Virus record (IMG/VR): IMGVR_UViG_3300025769_000976
Coordinates: 1-21,721 of that record
Direction: 5' to 3' (one strand)
From: a virus
Length of the DNA stretch: 21,721 bases
Part shown: piece after piece, positions 1 through 7,452 of the stretch
How the letters are laid out: each line of letters begins with the position of its first letter
Position numbering within the stretch: position 1 is the stretch's first letter
Position numbers and translations under genes: made by a program
Notes under the pieces: generated by a model
What the model saw: the letters and a program-made list of their open reading frames with translations, nothing else
Told to the model about the DNA's origin: nothing
Databases searched by the model: none

Positions 1-33
1 TACATCAGTAACTTCTCTTACTTTGATTTCCAT
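1..33 (-). CDS. 5' end of a gene downstream of portal, partial
   Basis: Reading the minus strand from 33, an ATG opens a frame encoding MEIKVREVTDV that leaves the window. It is preceded by a clear TAnnTTTG element (60-67) with a 26-base A/T-rich leader, so it probably has its own promoter rather than depending only on read-through from the portal gene. In tailed phages the gene after the portal is often a head-maturation or scaffold protein. Eleven residues cannot decide this. Confidence 0.6.
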   Translation of the reverse strand, partial: MEIKVREVTDV

Positions 34-59
34 TTAATTTAGATTAGATTTATAGAATA

Positions 60-67
60 CAAAGTTA
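60..67 (-). promoter_or_regulatory. Bacteroidota-type -7 promoter element
   Basis: The minus strand reads TAACTTTG, matching the Bacteroidota sigma-ABfA -7 consensus TAnnTTTG. It lies 26 bases before the ATG at 33, between the portal stop and the next gene. The leader that follows contains AATCTAAT, which recurs upstream of other genes in the window. No convincing -33 TTTG was seen at the usual distance. Confidence 0.6.
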
Positions 68-93
68 TATAAAAATATATTACGTTTTTTGGC

Positions 94-2529
94 CTATCTA
101 GGCTCGAACTCCGCAAGGTCAAATCCATCTAAAGTGTCTTCATTTGACTCAAAGTTTTGCGGAGGTAAATTGTTTTTACGCTGAGTTATTAGTTTTGATT
201 GTTCGCTATTTTGCTGACTAATTCTATCGCTCTTTGCTTTCTCTCGAGAGTCTTCTCTCGATGCTAATGCATTGGCATCTAGGTTTCTGAGCTGAAGATT
301 GTATTGAAACTCTTGTTGCATCAATTGGCTTTTCAAAGCTGCCTCTGCTTTATTACGTTCAATCTCAAGTTGCATTTCGCCCTGCTTGTATTTTAACTTA
401 CTTTGAGTTTCAAGCTCTATTTTTTGCATTTGAACTTGAGCTGACATCTGCTGCTGCTTGACTTGTTGTTGGGAAACAATAGCTTGTTTTTCAAGTTCAC
501 GTTGTTGATCTTGCTCTTGCTTAGCTTTTCTTTTTACTTTAAGTAATTGGTTGGCCAACTTAATATTTTTTATTTCTCTAACATCAATGGCATCTTCCAA
601 GTTGATGTCCCCTTTGGATAAAGCCATTTGTATGTTTTGTTCTAACATGGCTTTTTGCTCTTCATCAGGTGACAACTCAATAAACACTCCGAAATCATAT
701 ATATATAAGTCAGATATTTCATTTAGTATACTAACATTATATTTTCCTATTTTGTTTACAAAGTCATCTTTAAAGTCTGCAAACTCAAGTATATCAGCTA
801 CGCGATATGTTAGAGCCTCTGCTAAAGATCTATATATGTATAAACTAGCGTCTAATATATGGCGTGTTGCTGTATTCGAATTTAAAGCAGCTAACTTTTG
901 AACACCTACTAACGCATCTGGATTTGGAGTAGAGCCATCTCTTGCTTCGTTCAAACCTGTAACAGAGCGAATCATGTCCAAATAATGATTGTAATTAGCT
1001 ATAAGCATTTGTGTTTTAGATGCTCCTGAGTTACTTGTAAGTTGTTGTATAGGCACTCGTCCTTGATTAAAGTCACCTTCTTGTGTATAACTTCTACCCA
1101 CTACACTACCTGTTTGGAAATACAATCTTAATGCATCCTGTGGACTATAAGCTGCCCCTGTTCCGAGATCAACTTCATTTAATCCATCTGCATCTATATA
1201 GACACCATCCGGAACAACTCTTGCAATAACTTGTTGTAACTTCAAATGTGTTATTTGAATCAAATCAGCAAAAGGAATCATTCGGCGTACTAGAGATTCT
1301 ATTACACCTTTATACATTCTTGGAGCAGCAGCTACATAATTTGGTAATGCATGCTGTGAACTTGATTTAGGGCGCACCATATTTTTTGCCAACTCCCATT
1401 TGAGAATTATATTTGTCCCCATTACCATAACACCATCATACCATACATCTATGGTTTTTTCTATCTTTTCAAAGTTTCCTTCTTCAAGCATTTCTTCTGG
1501 TGGGTTGAACTGATCGTCCTTCTCAATCATTCTTGTTGTGCCGTTGTCATTTATCTTTTTCTTATAAACCATCTTTTTAGTGGTTTTATAATTAAAATAC
1601 ATCAACGTACAGGTGTCTCTGTAAAAAATATCATTCTCATAATATTGAGCAGTATTAAAGTAATCATACCAGCTTTGACTATATTGTGATATTTTTTCTA
1701 AATCCTCTGTAGTAAGTGAAGGGTCTATTTTATTTAGCTCTGTGATAGGAACGGTTTTTATTTCGCCCCAATAAAAACAATCTTTGAAAAAGGGATCTTC
1801 TGTGTAGCTGTATACAACATTTGCAGGGTCTACATATGATACCTTTACCCCTGCTCCTGGTAAAAACTCGTGTTTAGCCATTCCCACGCCTACAACCATT
1901 TGGTCATAGTCGATTCTTTTTCTAATATCTTGATAGTGATTTTCTGCCATCAACGTATCTATAGCTTCTTCTTCAGCTATTTCTATGGCAGGCTTGTAAT
2001 TAAGGTTCATATATAATGATAGCTCCTCATCATTTGTAGGCAACTCATCAGGATCCATTATAAAAGGATCAAAACCTGTGCTCTCTTGAACAACTGATAA
2101 CACATCTTTAGCGGCCATTTGACCTTCTATCATGTCTTGATATTTGCTACGTTTTGATTGTGACAAAGCATCTTGTGCATACGCCTTGACCTTAAACAGA
2201 CGATCTTGCATACCATTAACTACAATATCGACAAACTTGGGTAATATAGGGACAGGTGTCCAATCAAGATTTAAATAAGATAGGTCGCCATCAACCGCTA
2301 GCTCATTTTTATATTTTGCAATAGACTGCTCGCCCCTCGCATATAATCTAAGCCTGTTGAAGTCACGCCATTGACTGTAATATCTACAACCGTTTGAATC
2401 TTTTCTAAACCACTCATATTGTATCGCTTGTCCTATCTGTAAACCAAATTCTTTGGTTGCTTTTTCTGAGTCCGATACAAACTGACTTGGAAAACCTACA
2501 GATGAAATATTTATTTTTACGTCTTCCAT
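94..2529 (-). CDS. Portal protein
   Basis: Predicted 811-aa portal, the dodecameric ring at the unique capsid vertex through which DNA is packaged and ejected. The call rests on its position directly after the large terminase (TerL stop TAG abuts this ATG), its size, and an N-terminal region of the long-portal type, with RLYARGEQS near residue 61 and PKFVDIVVNGMQDR near 97. The middle has further portal-like helical/beta segments. Residues about 660-760 form a long Gln/Lys/Glu-rich coiled coil that probably extends the crown or barrel. The tail (about 785-811) is acidic. Such ~800-aa portals paired with ~750-aa terminases recall crAss-like and related Bacteroidota podoviruses; this affinity is from memory. 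Portal function is likely; the subfamily is not established. Confidence 0.85.
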   Translation of the reverse strand: MEDVKINISSVGFPSQFVSDSEKATKEFGLQIGQAIQYEWFRKDSNGCRYYSQWRDFNRLRLYARGEQSIAKYKNELAVDGDLSYLNLDWTPVPILPKFVDIVVNGMQDRLFKVKAYAQDALSQSKRSKYQDMIEGQMAAKDVLSVVQESTGFDPFIMDPDELPTNDEELSLYMNLNYKPAIEIAEEEAIDTLMAENHYQDIRKRIDYDQMVVGVGMAKHEFLPGAGVKVSYVDPANVVYSYTEDPFFKDCFYWGEIKTVPITELNKIDPSLTTEDLEKISQYSQSWYDYFNTAQYYENDIFYRDTCTLMYFNYKTTKKMVYKKKINDNGTTRMIEKDDQFNPPEEMLEEGNFEKIEKTIDVWYDGVMVMGTNIILKWELAKNMVRPKSSSQHALPNYVAAAPRMYKGVIESLVRRMIPFADLIQITHLKLQQVIARVVPDGVYIDADGLNEVDLGTGAAYSPQDALRLYFQTGSVVGRSYTQEGDFNQGRVPIQQLTSNSGASKTQMLIANYNHYLDMIRSVTGLNEARDGSTPNPDALVGVQKLAALNSNTATRHILDASLYIYRSLAEALTYRVADILEFADFKDDFVNKIGKYNVSILNEISDLYIYDFGVFIELSPDEEQKAMLEQNIQMALSKGDINLEDAIDVREIKNIKLANQLLKVKRKAKQEQDQQRELEKQAIVSQQQVKQQQMSAQVQMQKIELETQSKLKYKQGEMQLEIERNKAEAALKSQLMQQEFQYNLQLRNLDANALASREDSREKAKSDRISQQNSEQSKLITQRKNNLPPQNFESNEDTLDGFDLAEFEPR

Positions 2530-4809
2530 CTATTTGATTAATTCACTATAAATTCCACTATTAGCATATCTTGCAAAGTTAAGATTTATTTTGTTTTGTT
2601 TTTGTTCAGGTAAATAGAGATTCTTTTGATTAGCCATAATCGCCAAACCTGAGCTAATAGTAGCATCAAACTTAGTTCTATTGTTAATATCGAATCTTGC
2701 CCATTCATCCAAAGTCCTCGTAAAATACATACTGCCCATTGATGTGGGGTCTCGATAGGCTCCTGTTAAATCTATTCCTACATACTTTTCGATATACGAT
2801 TCTATTGCAGACGCATGTGATTGTTTTACATCTTCTGATGTGTTGGGTATACCGCCGAGCTCCTTTTCTGTTTTAGACAGCTTGTTGTAATGTTTATCAG
2901 GACGATTCATACAAAACCCTCTGTATCCCCTGTTCTTGAAATGATAGAGAAGACGCGGCTTATTATTCTCTATCAGTATGGGCATGCTGAAAAATACACA
3001 CGCCATTAACACTTCTTCAAAAAATATTTCAGCTGTTTGTGGTCTAGCAACATATTGTAAAAAAAACTCATTGCTTGGCGCATTGTCCATATTAAACTTT
3101 GTAAGGCCATGTAGCGCTCCGTTAGAACCCCTCCCCTTAACAGTACCCGATATGTCGTAAGAGTCGCATCCAAAAGCTCCTATGTGCTCGTTCAAAGGAA
3201 AGTATACTCCGTGTTTTTTGTATTTTTTATTAGTAATTTCTTTATCTGGCATCCATGACACGTAAAACCTACCCTTTGGGTCAGGGGTAAATATTACAGT
3301 GGAGTCTAATATACCGTCCCTCCAATAAAACTTACCTCGTGTAACATGCTGTTCAATAATCAAAGAATCATTGTAATCTATCTGTTGATATATTTTGGTA
3401 AGATTAAATAAAGAGGTTTTACTCTCGTCTCTAAAAGCATGAGATTCAGTGCGTGGAAACTGTCTGTAAAATTCATTTAGAGCATCAGCATCGTTTTTTA
3501 ACGAATCTACTTCGGCTTGCCAATAGTCTATAGCTCCATTAGTTATATATTCATTGTCCACTCCCATCACTTTGGTTTCGGGTTTTTCAAAGACAGGCAT
3601 GCCATATTTATCAATAAAACCTTCCATATTCCATTCCATAGGTATAAACAAAGAATACATACCGCTTTTAGTTTGTCCGTTGGAGTTCCGTGTATCTATG
3701 TCTGAATCTTCGTATAGCTTTTTGAAATTATCACCTCCTTTACTTAATGCATTAGAAGTAGAACCCATCATGCATTTACCTATAATCTTGCTACCCAGTC
3801 TCAAGCAGGTTTTGGTTACGCGCCAATTATTTAAGATATTGTTTGGCTTTATCCATTTACCACTCTCATCATGTACTAAGAGCAAAAGCTTTTCTCCATC
3901 ATATGAGTTTTCGTCTGTATTTTTCCAGTCAATAGTTGTATCTAAACCATACAGCTCCTCATCAACTGCATCGTACATATTTTTTTTTGTAATCTTTGAT
4001 GCTGGGACTCGGAAAGCTAATTCTGTTTTTGGTTTATCCATACCATCCTGTATGGGTTTAAAAAAGAAAGGCAGCCTGTTAGCGATAGGCACAACTTTGT
4101 CTGTAAACATTTTTTTGGCATCTGATCCTGTTTTAGATAGTATACCCACTCGTGAATCTTTAGCTAACGTTCCTGTATTTATACATTCTGAAGATCCCAT
4201 AAAAGAAAATCCTGAACGTCTTATTTTTAAATATACTAACCCAAAACATCTGTTGTCAGCTTTGCACGCTTCCCAATAAATAAAAAATATCCGGTTAGCC
4301 TCCCTAAAATCTGGATAACCTACATCAATACTAGTCCACTGCAAATACATATAATGAGAACCTGTGATGTATGTAGGCTTGCCGTTATTATAAAACCAAA
4401 AACCGTACTCTCTTCTGTCAAATTCTGTTTCTATGTAATCAACCCAAGTGTTTTTAAATGAATTAGGCATTTCATTCCAATGAAATATAGAACTTATTCT
4501 TGTAAGTGGTTTGGGTATTTCCTTACGCTCCCAATATTGCTTTGTTGCAGATTCAGAAGTTTTATGTATTTTATCAGGCTGTGCAGGTAAAGCTATGTTT
4601 AAACCATTAATATTAACAACATCTCCTATCATACCGCTTTTTGATATAACCACCATGTCGTATGTGGAATTATATCCATATACCCATGTTTTAGCACGGT
4701 TCTTGTTTTTAAAAGCAGTAACCGGTATAAGATTCTTAACCTTATAAAATAATTTATTTTGATCGTCTTTCTGCAAAGCCTTGTTTTGTTTGTACTTTAT
4801 CTCCGCCAA
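2530..4809 (-). CDS. terL: Terminase large subunit (packaging ATPase/nuclease)
   Basis: Predicted 759-aa packaging motor that translocates DNA into the prohead and cuts concatemers. An N-terminal extension of about 140 residues precedes the ATPase domain. The P-loop position reads KIRRSGFS (195-202), lacking the usual GK[ST]. A hydrophobic strand LLLLVHDES (308-316) supplies the Walker B Asp314/Glu315. The C-terminal RNase H-fold nuclease starts at GCDSYD (547-552, Asp548). The late acidic position is probably Asp715 in KFDATISSGLA, as in other TerL nucleases. Its first 56 bases overlap the end of the upstream 93-aa gene in another frame, and there is no later sensible ATG, which suggests translational coupling. 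The portal gene begins immediately after its TAG stop. Confidence 0.92.
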   Translation of the reverse strand: MAEIKYKQNKALQKDDQNKLFYKVKNLIPVTAFKNKNRAKTWVYGYNSTYDMVVISKSGMIGDVVNINGLNIALPAQPDKIHKTSESATKQYWERKEIPKPLTRISSIFHWNEMPNSFKNTWVDYIETEFDRREYGFWFYNNGKPTYITGSHYMYLQWTSIDVGYPDFREANRIFFIYWEACKADNRCFGLVYLKIRRSGFSFMGSSECINTGTLAKDSRVGILSKTGSDAKKMFTDKVVPIANRLPFFFKPIQDGMDKPKTELAFRVPASKITKKNMYDAVDEELYGLDTTIDWKNTDENSYDGEKLLLLVHDESGKWIKPNNILNNWRVTKTCLRLGSKIIGKCMMGSTSNALSKGGDNFKKLYEDSDIDTRNSNGQTKSGMYSLFIPMEWNMEGFIDKYGMPVFEKPETKVMGVDNEYITNGAIDYWQAEVDSLKNDADALNEFYRQFPRTESHAFRDESKTSLFNLTKIYQQIDYNDSLIIEQHVTRGKFYWRDGILDSTVIFTPDPKGRFYVSWMPDKEITNKKYKKHGVYFPLNEHIGAFGCDSYDISGTVKGRGSNGALHGLTKFNMDNAPSNEFFLQYVARPQTAEIFFEEVLMACVFFSMPILIENNKPRLLYHFKNRGYRGFCMNRPDKHYNKLSKTEKELGGIPNTSEDVKQSHASAIESYIEKYVGIDLTGAYRDPTSMGSMYFTRTLDEWARFDINNRTKFDATISSGLAIMANQKNLYLPEQKQNKINLNFARYANSGIYSELIK

Positions 4810-5035
4810 TCAATGTGGCATTGATGTTTTCTTGTTCACTATCTATTTTATTTAATATATCAAATGCATCAAAGATTGCTAATTTTTTTGTTGCCGCAGC
4901 ATTCTTTAATCTGTCAGCTGCTAATTCATCTTCAGGATCTGGTTTGATAATATCTTCTTTTGCTACTTTTATAAGTTGCTCAACTGCTGTACGACCAGCG
5001 TTTATTATTTGTTGTTTTAATAATTCAGATTTCAT
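4754..5035 (-). CDS. Hypothetical 93-aa protein, candidate small terminase
   Basis: Small, charged, mostly helical protein with no recognised motif. An Ala/Lys-rich helical stretch around residues 38-62 (DELAADRLKNAAATKK, then AIFDAFDILNKI) is followed by a polar tail. It lies immediately upstream of, and overlaps by 56 bases, the large terminase, which is the usual place for the DNA-recognition (small) terminase subunit. Its length fits the short maturase-type subunits of T7-like phages. No helix-turn-helix can be pointed to with confidence, so the function is an inference from position. Its ATG overlaps the stop of the 187-aa gene by four bases. Confidence 0.75.
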   Translation of the reverse strand: MKSELLKQQIINAGRTAVEQLIKVAKEDIIKPDPEDELAADRLKNAAATKKLAIFDAFDILNKIDSEQENINATLIGGDKVQTKQGFAERRSK

Positions 5036-5595
5036 AAGATTAAAGTTATTTGATGGTCATACATTCTGTAAAGTTTTTGCCCTTCTACATAAAACTCATA
5101 TTCGCTGTCTGGTTGAAATGCAACTCTTGCTCCTTTAGTCACACCTTGCTCTATAAGATAATGATTGGGATAATACATTTCTCCAACAAGCGGTTCCTCA
5201 TTGCCTCTTTTTTTAATTATTGATTTAGTTTTTGATATAGGCTTTACAAAACAATACCTGTCATGACTAATCCACTCACTATCTTTTTTATATAAAAAAA
5301 ACTGTTCGTTGTCTACAAAAAACAAATCATTCATAAAAAAACTTTTTCCACTTTTTTGCCTGCCCTTCATGTCGTTGTAATATTTAAATACGTTATGATG
5401 AACTAACAATATATCGCCTGTTTTAATTTTGCCTGTATAATTCAAAGGTGTTTCTACCACAACAGCCATACGGTTAGAAAACTTATAATCCTCTTCAGAG
5501 CTGCTTGTAATAAAATCTACACCGCCTATTTGTTTTGTATTGTTATATCGCTTGCCGTCTAAAGGTCTTACAATAAAGTAAAATGGAGATTTCAT
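5032..5595 (-). CDS. Tandem double GroES-like (Cpn10-fold) protein
   Basis: Predicted 187-aa protein that reads as two Cpn10-like beta-barrels in a row. Repeat 1 (about 5-110) has FIVRPLDGK, a Gly-Gly loop, then AVVVETPLNYTGKIKTGDIL followed by LLVHHN, matching the GroES pattern of an exposed loop, a glycine and a K-x-GD turn. Repeat 2 (about 113-187) has YCFVKPI, VGEMYYPN, VTKGARVAF and ends KLYRMYDHQITLIL, like the GroES C-terminus that positions the last strand. It sits in the packaging module, away from groEL/groES at 19.4-21.4 kb. It may assist folding of capsid or terminase proteins, or use the fold for a structural role. The fold call is by eye; a role as a true co-chaperonin is inference. 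Confidence 0.6.
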   Translation of the reverse strand: MKSPFYFIVRPLDGKRYNNTKQIGGVDFITSSSEEDYKFSNRMAVVVETPLNYTGKIKTGDILLVHHNVFKYYNDMKGRQKSGKSFFMNDLFFVDNEQFFLYKKDSEWISHDRYCFVKPISKTKSIIKKRGNEEPLVGEMYYPNHYLIEQGVTKGARVAFQPDSEYEFYVEGQKLYRMYDHQITLIL

Positions 5596-5819
5596 TAGAA
5601 ATTAATATTATATTCTATGGACACGGGAACCCAAGAATTAAATTCTTTCCACAAAACTATCTCATCCTTTTTTTGTATCCATATCTTTATAGATGAAGAG
5701 CTTGTGTCTTGTTGTATAAGATGAATGAAATATTTCCCATTAAGAACTTCTTGTCCTACTATGTAATGTATAGCTCCTGACTTATAATCAGGTCCTACAG
5801 ATATTTTCCTTATATCCAT
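5595..5819 (-). CDS. Hypothetical 74-aa protein
   Basis: Short soluble protein (begins MDIRKISVGPDYK) that I do not recognise by function. It has alternating hydrophobic beta-like segments (AIHYIVGQEV, YFIHLIQQ, IKIWIQKKDEIVLW) and no Cys or transmembrane segment. Its stop overlaps the ATG of the double GroES-like gene by one base, so the two are probably co-translated. It follows a 38-base A/T-rich gap holding imperfect -7-like sequences, and may be the first gene of the packaging sub-operon (74 aa, GroES-like, candidate TerS, TerL, portal). Confidence 0.65.
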   Translation of the reverse strand: MDIRKISVGPDYKSGAIHYIVGQEVLNGKYFIHLIQQDTSSSSIKIWIQKKDEIVLWKEFNSWVPVSIEYNINF

Positions 5820-5841
5820 TTAATTAAATTAGATTTGAATA

Positions 5842-5849
5842 TAAAGATA
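5842..5849 (-). promoter_or_regulatory. Weak -7-like element before the packaging genes
   Basis: The minus strand reads TATCTTTA, one mismatch from TAnnTTTG, 22 bases before the ATG at 5819. The leader contains AAATCTAATTTAATT, which resembles the leader at 34-50. Another one-mismatch candidate (AATATTTG) lies at 5850-5857. It is plausible as an internal promoter but weaker than the perfect matches elsewhere. Confidence 0.3.
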
Positions 5850-5857
5850 CAAATATT

Positions 5858-5995
5858 TCAACGGCCTTGTCCTCGATACTTTTTGGTGTAGAGTTTGGAG
5901 CTTTTTAAAACAGAAGATTTTGTTTTGGCATGCACTCCTGGACGTTTAACTTTTGGCTTTATATTAGGTGTATAACTGTTATTTGATTTCGCCAT
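5858..5995 (-). CDS. Small basic protein, 45 aa
   Basis: A 45-codon frame from ATG at 5995 to TGA at 5858. It encodes a very basic peptide rich in Lys, Ser and Arg, beginning MAKSNNSYTP, with KRPGVHAKTKSS in the middle and ending KKYRGQGR. I recall similar KRPGVHAKTK / YRGQGR peptides near terminase genes of Bacteroidota phages, with no assigned function. Its composition suggests nucleic-acid or virion-interior binding. Its start overlaps the end of the holin gene by 17 bases. Confidence 0.65.
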   Translation of the reverse strand: MAKSNNSYTPNIKPKVKRPGVHAKTKSSVLKSSKLYTKKYRGQGR

Positions 5996-6473
5996 GGTGA
6001 TTCATTATTTCTGTTTTCTGTTTACTACCTTGAGAAGAGCCAAAGTAATATCCAATTACTTGAGTAAAAGCTGCCACTACTGCACCAAACCCCATATCAA
6101 ATAGTCTTTGTGATTCTTTAGGTATTTCCCACAATCCAACTGCTCCTGCGATAACACCAATAAAACATAGTGTGATGCCCCACCCCACCGTTTTAAATAG
6201 TACATCATTAGAGCCTGATGCTAAAGCGGCCATCTCTCTTTGGCGGGCCGAGGCTCTATCTGCTACCTCCGCCTCATATGCTTCTAGCACCATCTCCTGA
6301 GCTCTAATTTTATCTTCAGCTGGCGCATCAGAATTTTTTATTGAACTGACTACTTGTTCTACAGACATGTCACCCTGTATAAGACTGCCCAATGTGGGGT
6401 TAATTAAACCAACCCCTGCTTTTAATAATTTTCCTACAGTGGTTTGCCCAAATTTTTTCTTTGTGTTGCTCAT
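5979..6473 (-). CDS. Holin, 3TM (gene-transfer-release) type
   Basis: Predicted 164-aa inner-membrane holin that permits endolysin escape. The N-terminal half is soluble and helical and contains the hallmark DRASARQRE (72-80). It is followed by hydrophobic segments at about 94-114 and 126-143, and the motif GYYFGSSQGS (141-150) just after the last segment. This arrangement is typical of the Holin_3TM family. The ATG overlaps the endolysin stop by four bases (ATGA), so endolysin and holin are translated in sequence. Its length fits the family. Confidence 0.85.
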   Translation of the reverse strand: MSNTKKKFGQTTVGKLLKAGVGLINPTLGSLIQGDMSVEQVVSSIKNSDAPAEDKIRAQEMVLEAYEAEVADRASARQREMAALASGSNDVLFKTVGWGITLCFIGVIAGAVGLWEIPKESQRLFDMGFGAVVAAFTQVIGYYFGSSQGSKQKTEIMNHHGEIK

Positions 6474-6931
6474 ATTAGTTGATAAGAAGTTTTACCATTT
6501 TCTTTTACAGCTTTCATAACTCGTCCTCTATTATCGCTTTCGGATATAAAACTTACATGTACCCAATCAGGATTTGTATCATCTCCAAACTCCCATATTA
6601 TTTGGTCGAAACTTAAATTATCCTTGATGTACTGAAACATTTCTGCATTTGTTTTATGGCCAAAAGTATCATCGAGGTCAATCGCTCTTCCTTCGCAATG
6701 CTGTGAGCGTGAACTTCCACCGATAGCCTGATTTAAATCTTCACATCTAAAAAAGCTATTAATTTTTATTGGTCCCCCAACCCATTTTCTTAATGGTTCA
6801 AATATGTGATCACACAATATTCCCATGTTTGATAATTGATAGGCGGTAGGCGTATTGTCTATTCCTAAACGTGTAGCTGTGTTAGACTTAACGCCTTCTT
6901 TGTAAGAAACGTGTTTACTTATTTTTTCCAT
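6470..6931 (-). CDS. M15-family peptidase endolysin
   Basis: Predicted 153-aa zinc peptidase that cleaves peptide cross-links in peptidoglycan (VanY/Ala-Ala carboxypeptidase-like, M15). Metal and catalytic positions are visible: His78 and Asp85 in SQHCEGRAID, Glu114 in IIWEFG, and His125 in DWVHVS. The substrate-side motif INSFFRC lies at 57-63. It has no signal peptide, which fits release through the neighbouring holin. It is a compact single-domain enzyme with no separate cell-wall-binding domain. The start lies inside the end of the upstream 51-aa membrane-protein gene (17-base overlap). Confidence 0.9.
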   Translation of the reverse strand: MEKISKHVSYKEGVKSNTATRLGIDNTPTAYQLSNMGILCDHIFEPLRKWVGGPIKINSFFRCEDLNQAIGGSSRSQHCEGRAIDLDDTFGHKTNAEMFQYIKDNLSFDQIIWEFGDDTNPDWVHVSFISESDNRGRVMKAVKENGKTSYQLI

Positions 6932-7070
6932 GCATTATATACCATTTATGTAAAGTATATCCTATTGCAACGAGGGATAAGATTATTTTGAGTATAACAT
7001 CAAGATTTGTCAAAGATGTCATCAATGCAACAAAATTCAAAGCATATATTTTCAAATCAGTTATTGACAT
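6915..7070 (-). CDS. Small membrane protein, 51 aa (lysis module)
   Basis: A frame from ATG at 7070 to TAA at 6915 encodes a peptide beginning MSITDLKIYALN. One long hydrophobic stretch (about residues 10-40, interrupted by a short polar patch near 20-24) is followed by a basic tail, HKWYIMHGKNK. The open hydrophobic segment could form one or two membrane passes. It lies between a coiled-coil membrane protein and the endolysin, so an accessory holin, antiholin or disruptin-like role is possible. No function is established. Confidence 0.65.
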   Translation of the reverse strand: MSITDLKIYALNFVALMTSLTNLDVILKIILSLVAIGYTLHKWYIMHGKNK

Positions 7071-7127
7071 TTTTAGTATATATGTATTTTATTTTGATGT
7101 CCCCCGCTGTTGTTGTTGTGGTATATG

Positions 7128-7427
7128 TCATTTTTTCTTTGCTTTCTTTCCTGCTCTATTATTACCACCCATTGCTTTAGGCACATCGCCTATTTGATTA
7201 CCAACCTCTTTGATTGCTTTTGTTACATCTCGAAGTTCTTGACCTACACGATCCACTCTTTTTGACACATCATTTTTCATTTGAGCAAATTTTTCCTCCA
7301 ATATGTCTGGGATCATGTTATTGTTTTCGTCTTTAGTAAGACCTTTTTTAGTGAGCCAAATTGCGGCTACATTGATTATGATTAGTAATATTACTAATCC
7401 GATTAAAATAATTATTGTTGTGTTCAT
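7128..7427 (-). CDS. N-terminally anchored coiled-coil protein, possible spanin-like
   Basis: Predicted 99-aa protein with one N-terminal transmembrane segment (about 4-26), then KKGLTKDENNNMIPDILEE, whose D-x-N-x-N-x-I-P-D spacing resembles a calcium-binding loop. A charged coiled coil (about 44-75) and a Lys-rich tail ending GKKAKKK follow. Its place at the head of the lysis cassette and the anchor-plus-coiled-coil plan recall inner-membrane spanins. The basic cytoplasmic-type tail and the absence of a lipoprotein partner in the window weaken that idea. A 25-base A/T gap separates it from the fibre gene. Confidence 0.6.
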   Translation of the reverse strand: MNTTIIILIGLVILLIIINVAAIWLTKKGLTKDENNNMIPDILEEKFAQMKNDVSKRVDRVGQELRDVTKAIKEVGNQIGDVPKAMGGNNRAGKKAKKK

Positions 7428-7452
7428 AAGATTTAATTTAATTAATATTAAT

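Noticed and set aside
88-104. Hairpin GCCTA-TC-TAGGC at the portal stop as a terminator
   Set aside because: The stem is only five base pairs with a two-base loop. On the minus strand it is followed by A residues rather than T, so it does not look like a rho-independent terminator.
3554-4279. A 241-codon plus-strand open frame opposite the large terminase
   Set aside because: It lies wholly antisense to TerL, whose motifs are clear. The product is Ser/Phe/Leu-rich low-complexity sequence typical of antisense shadow frames, with no promoter or recognisable domain.
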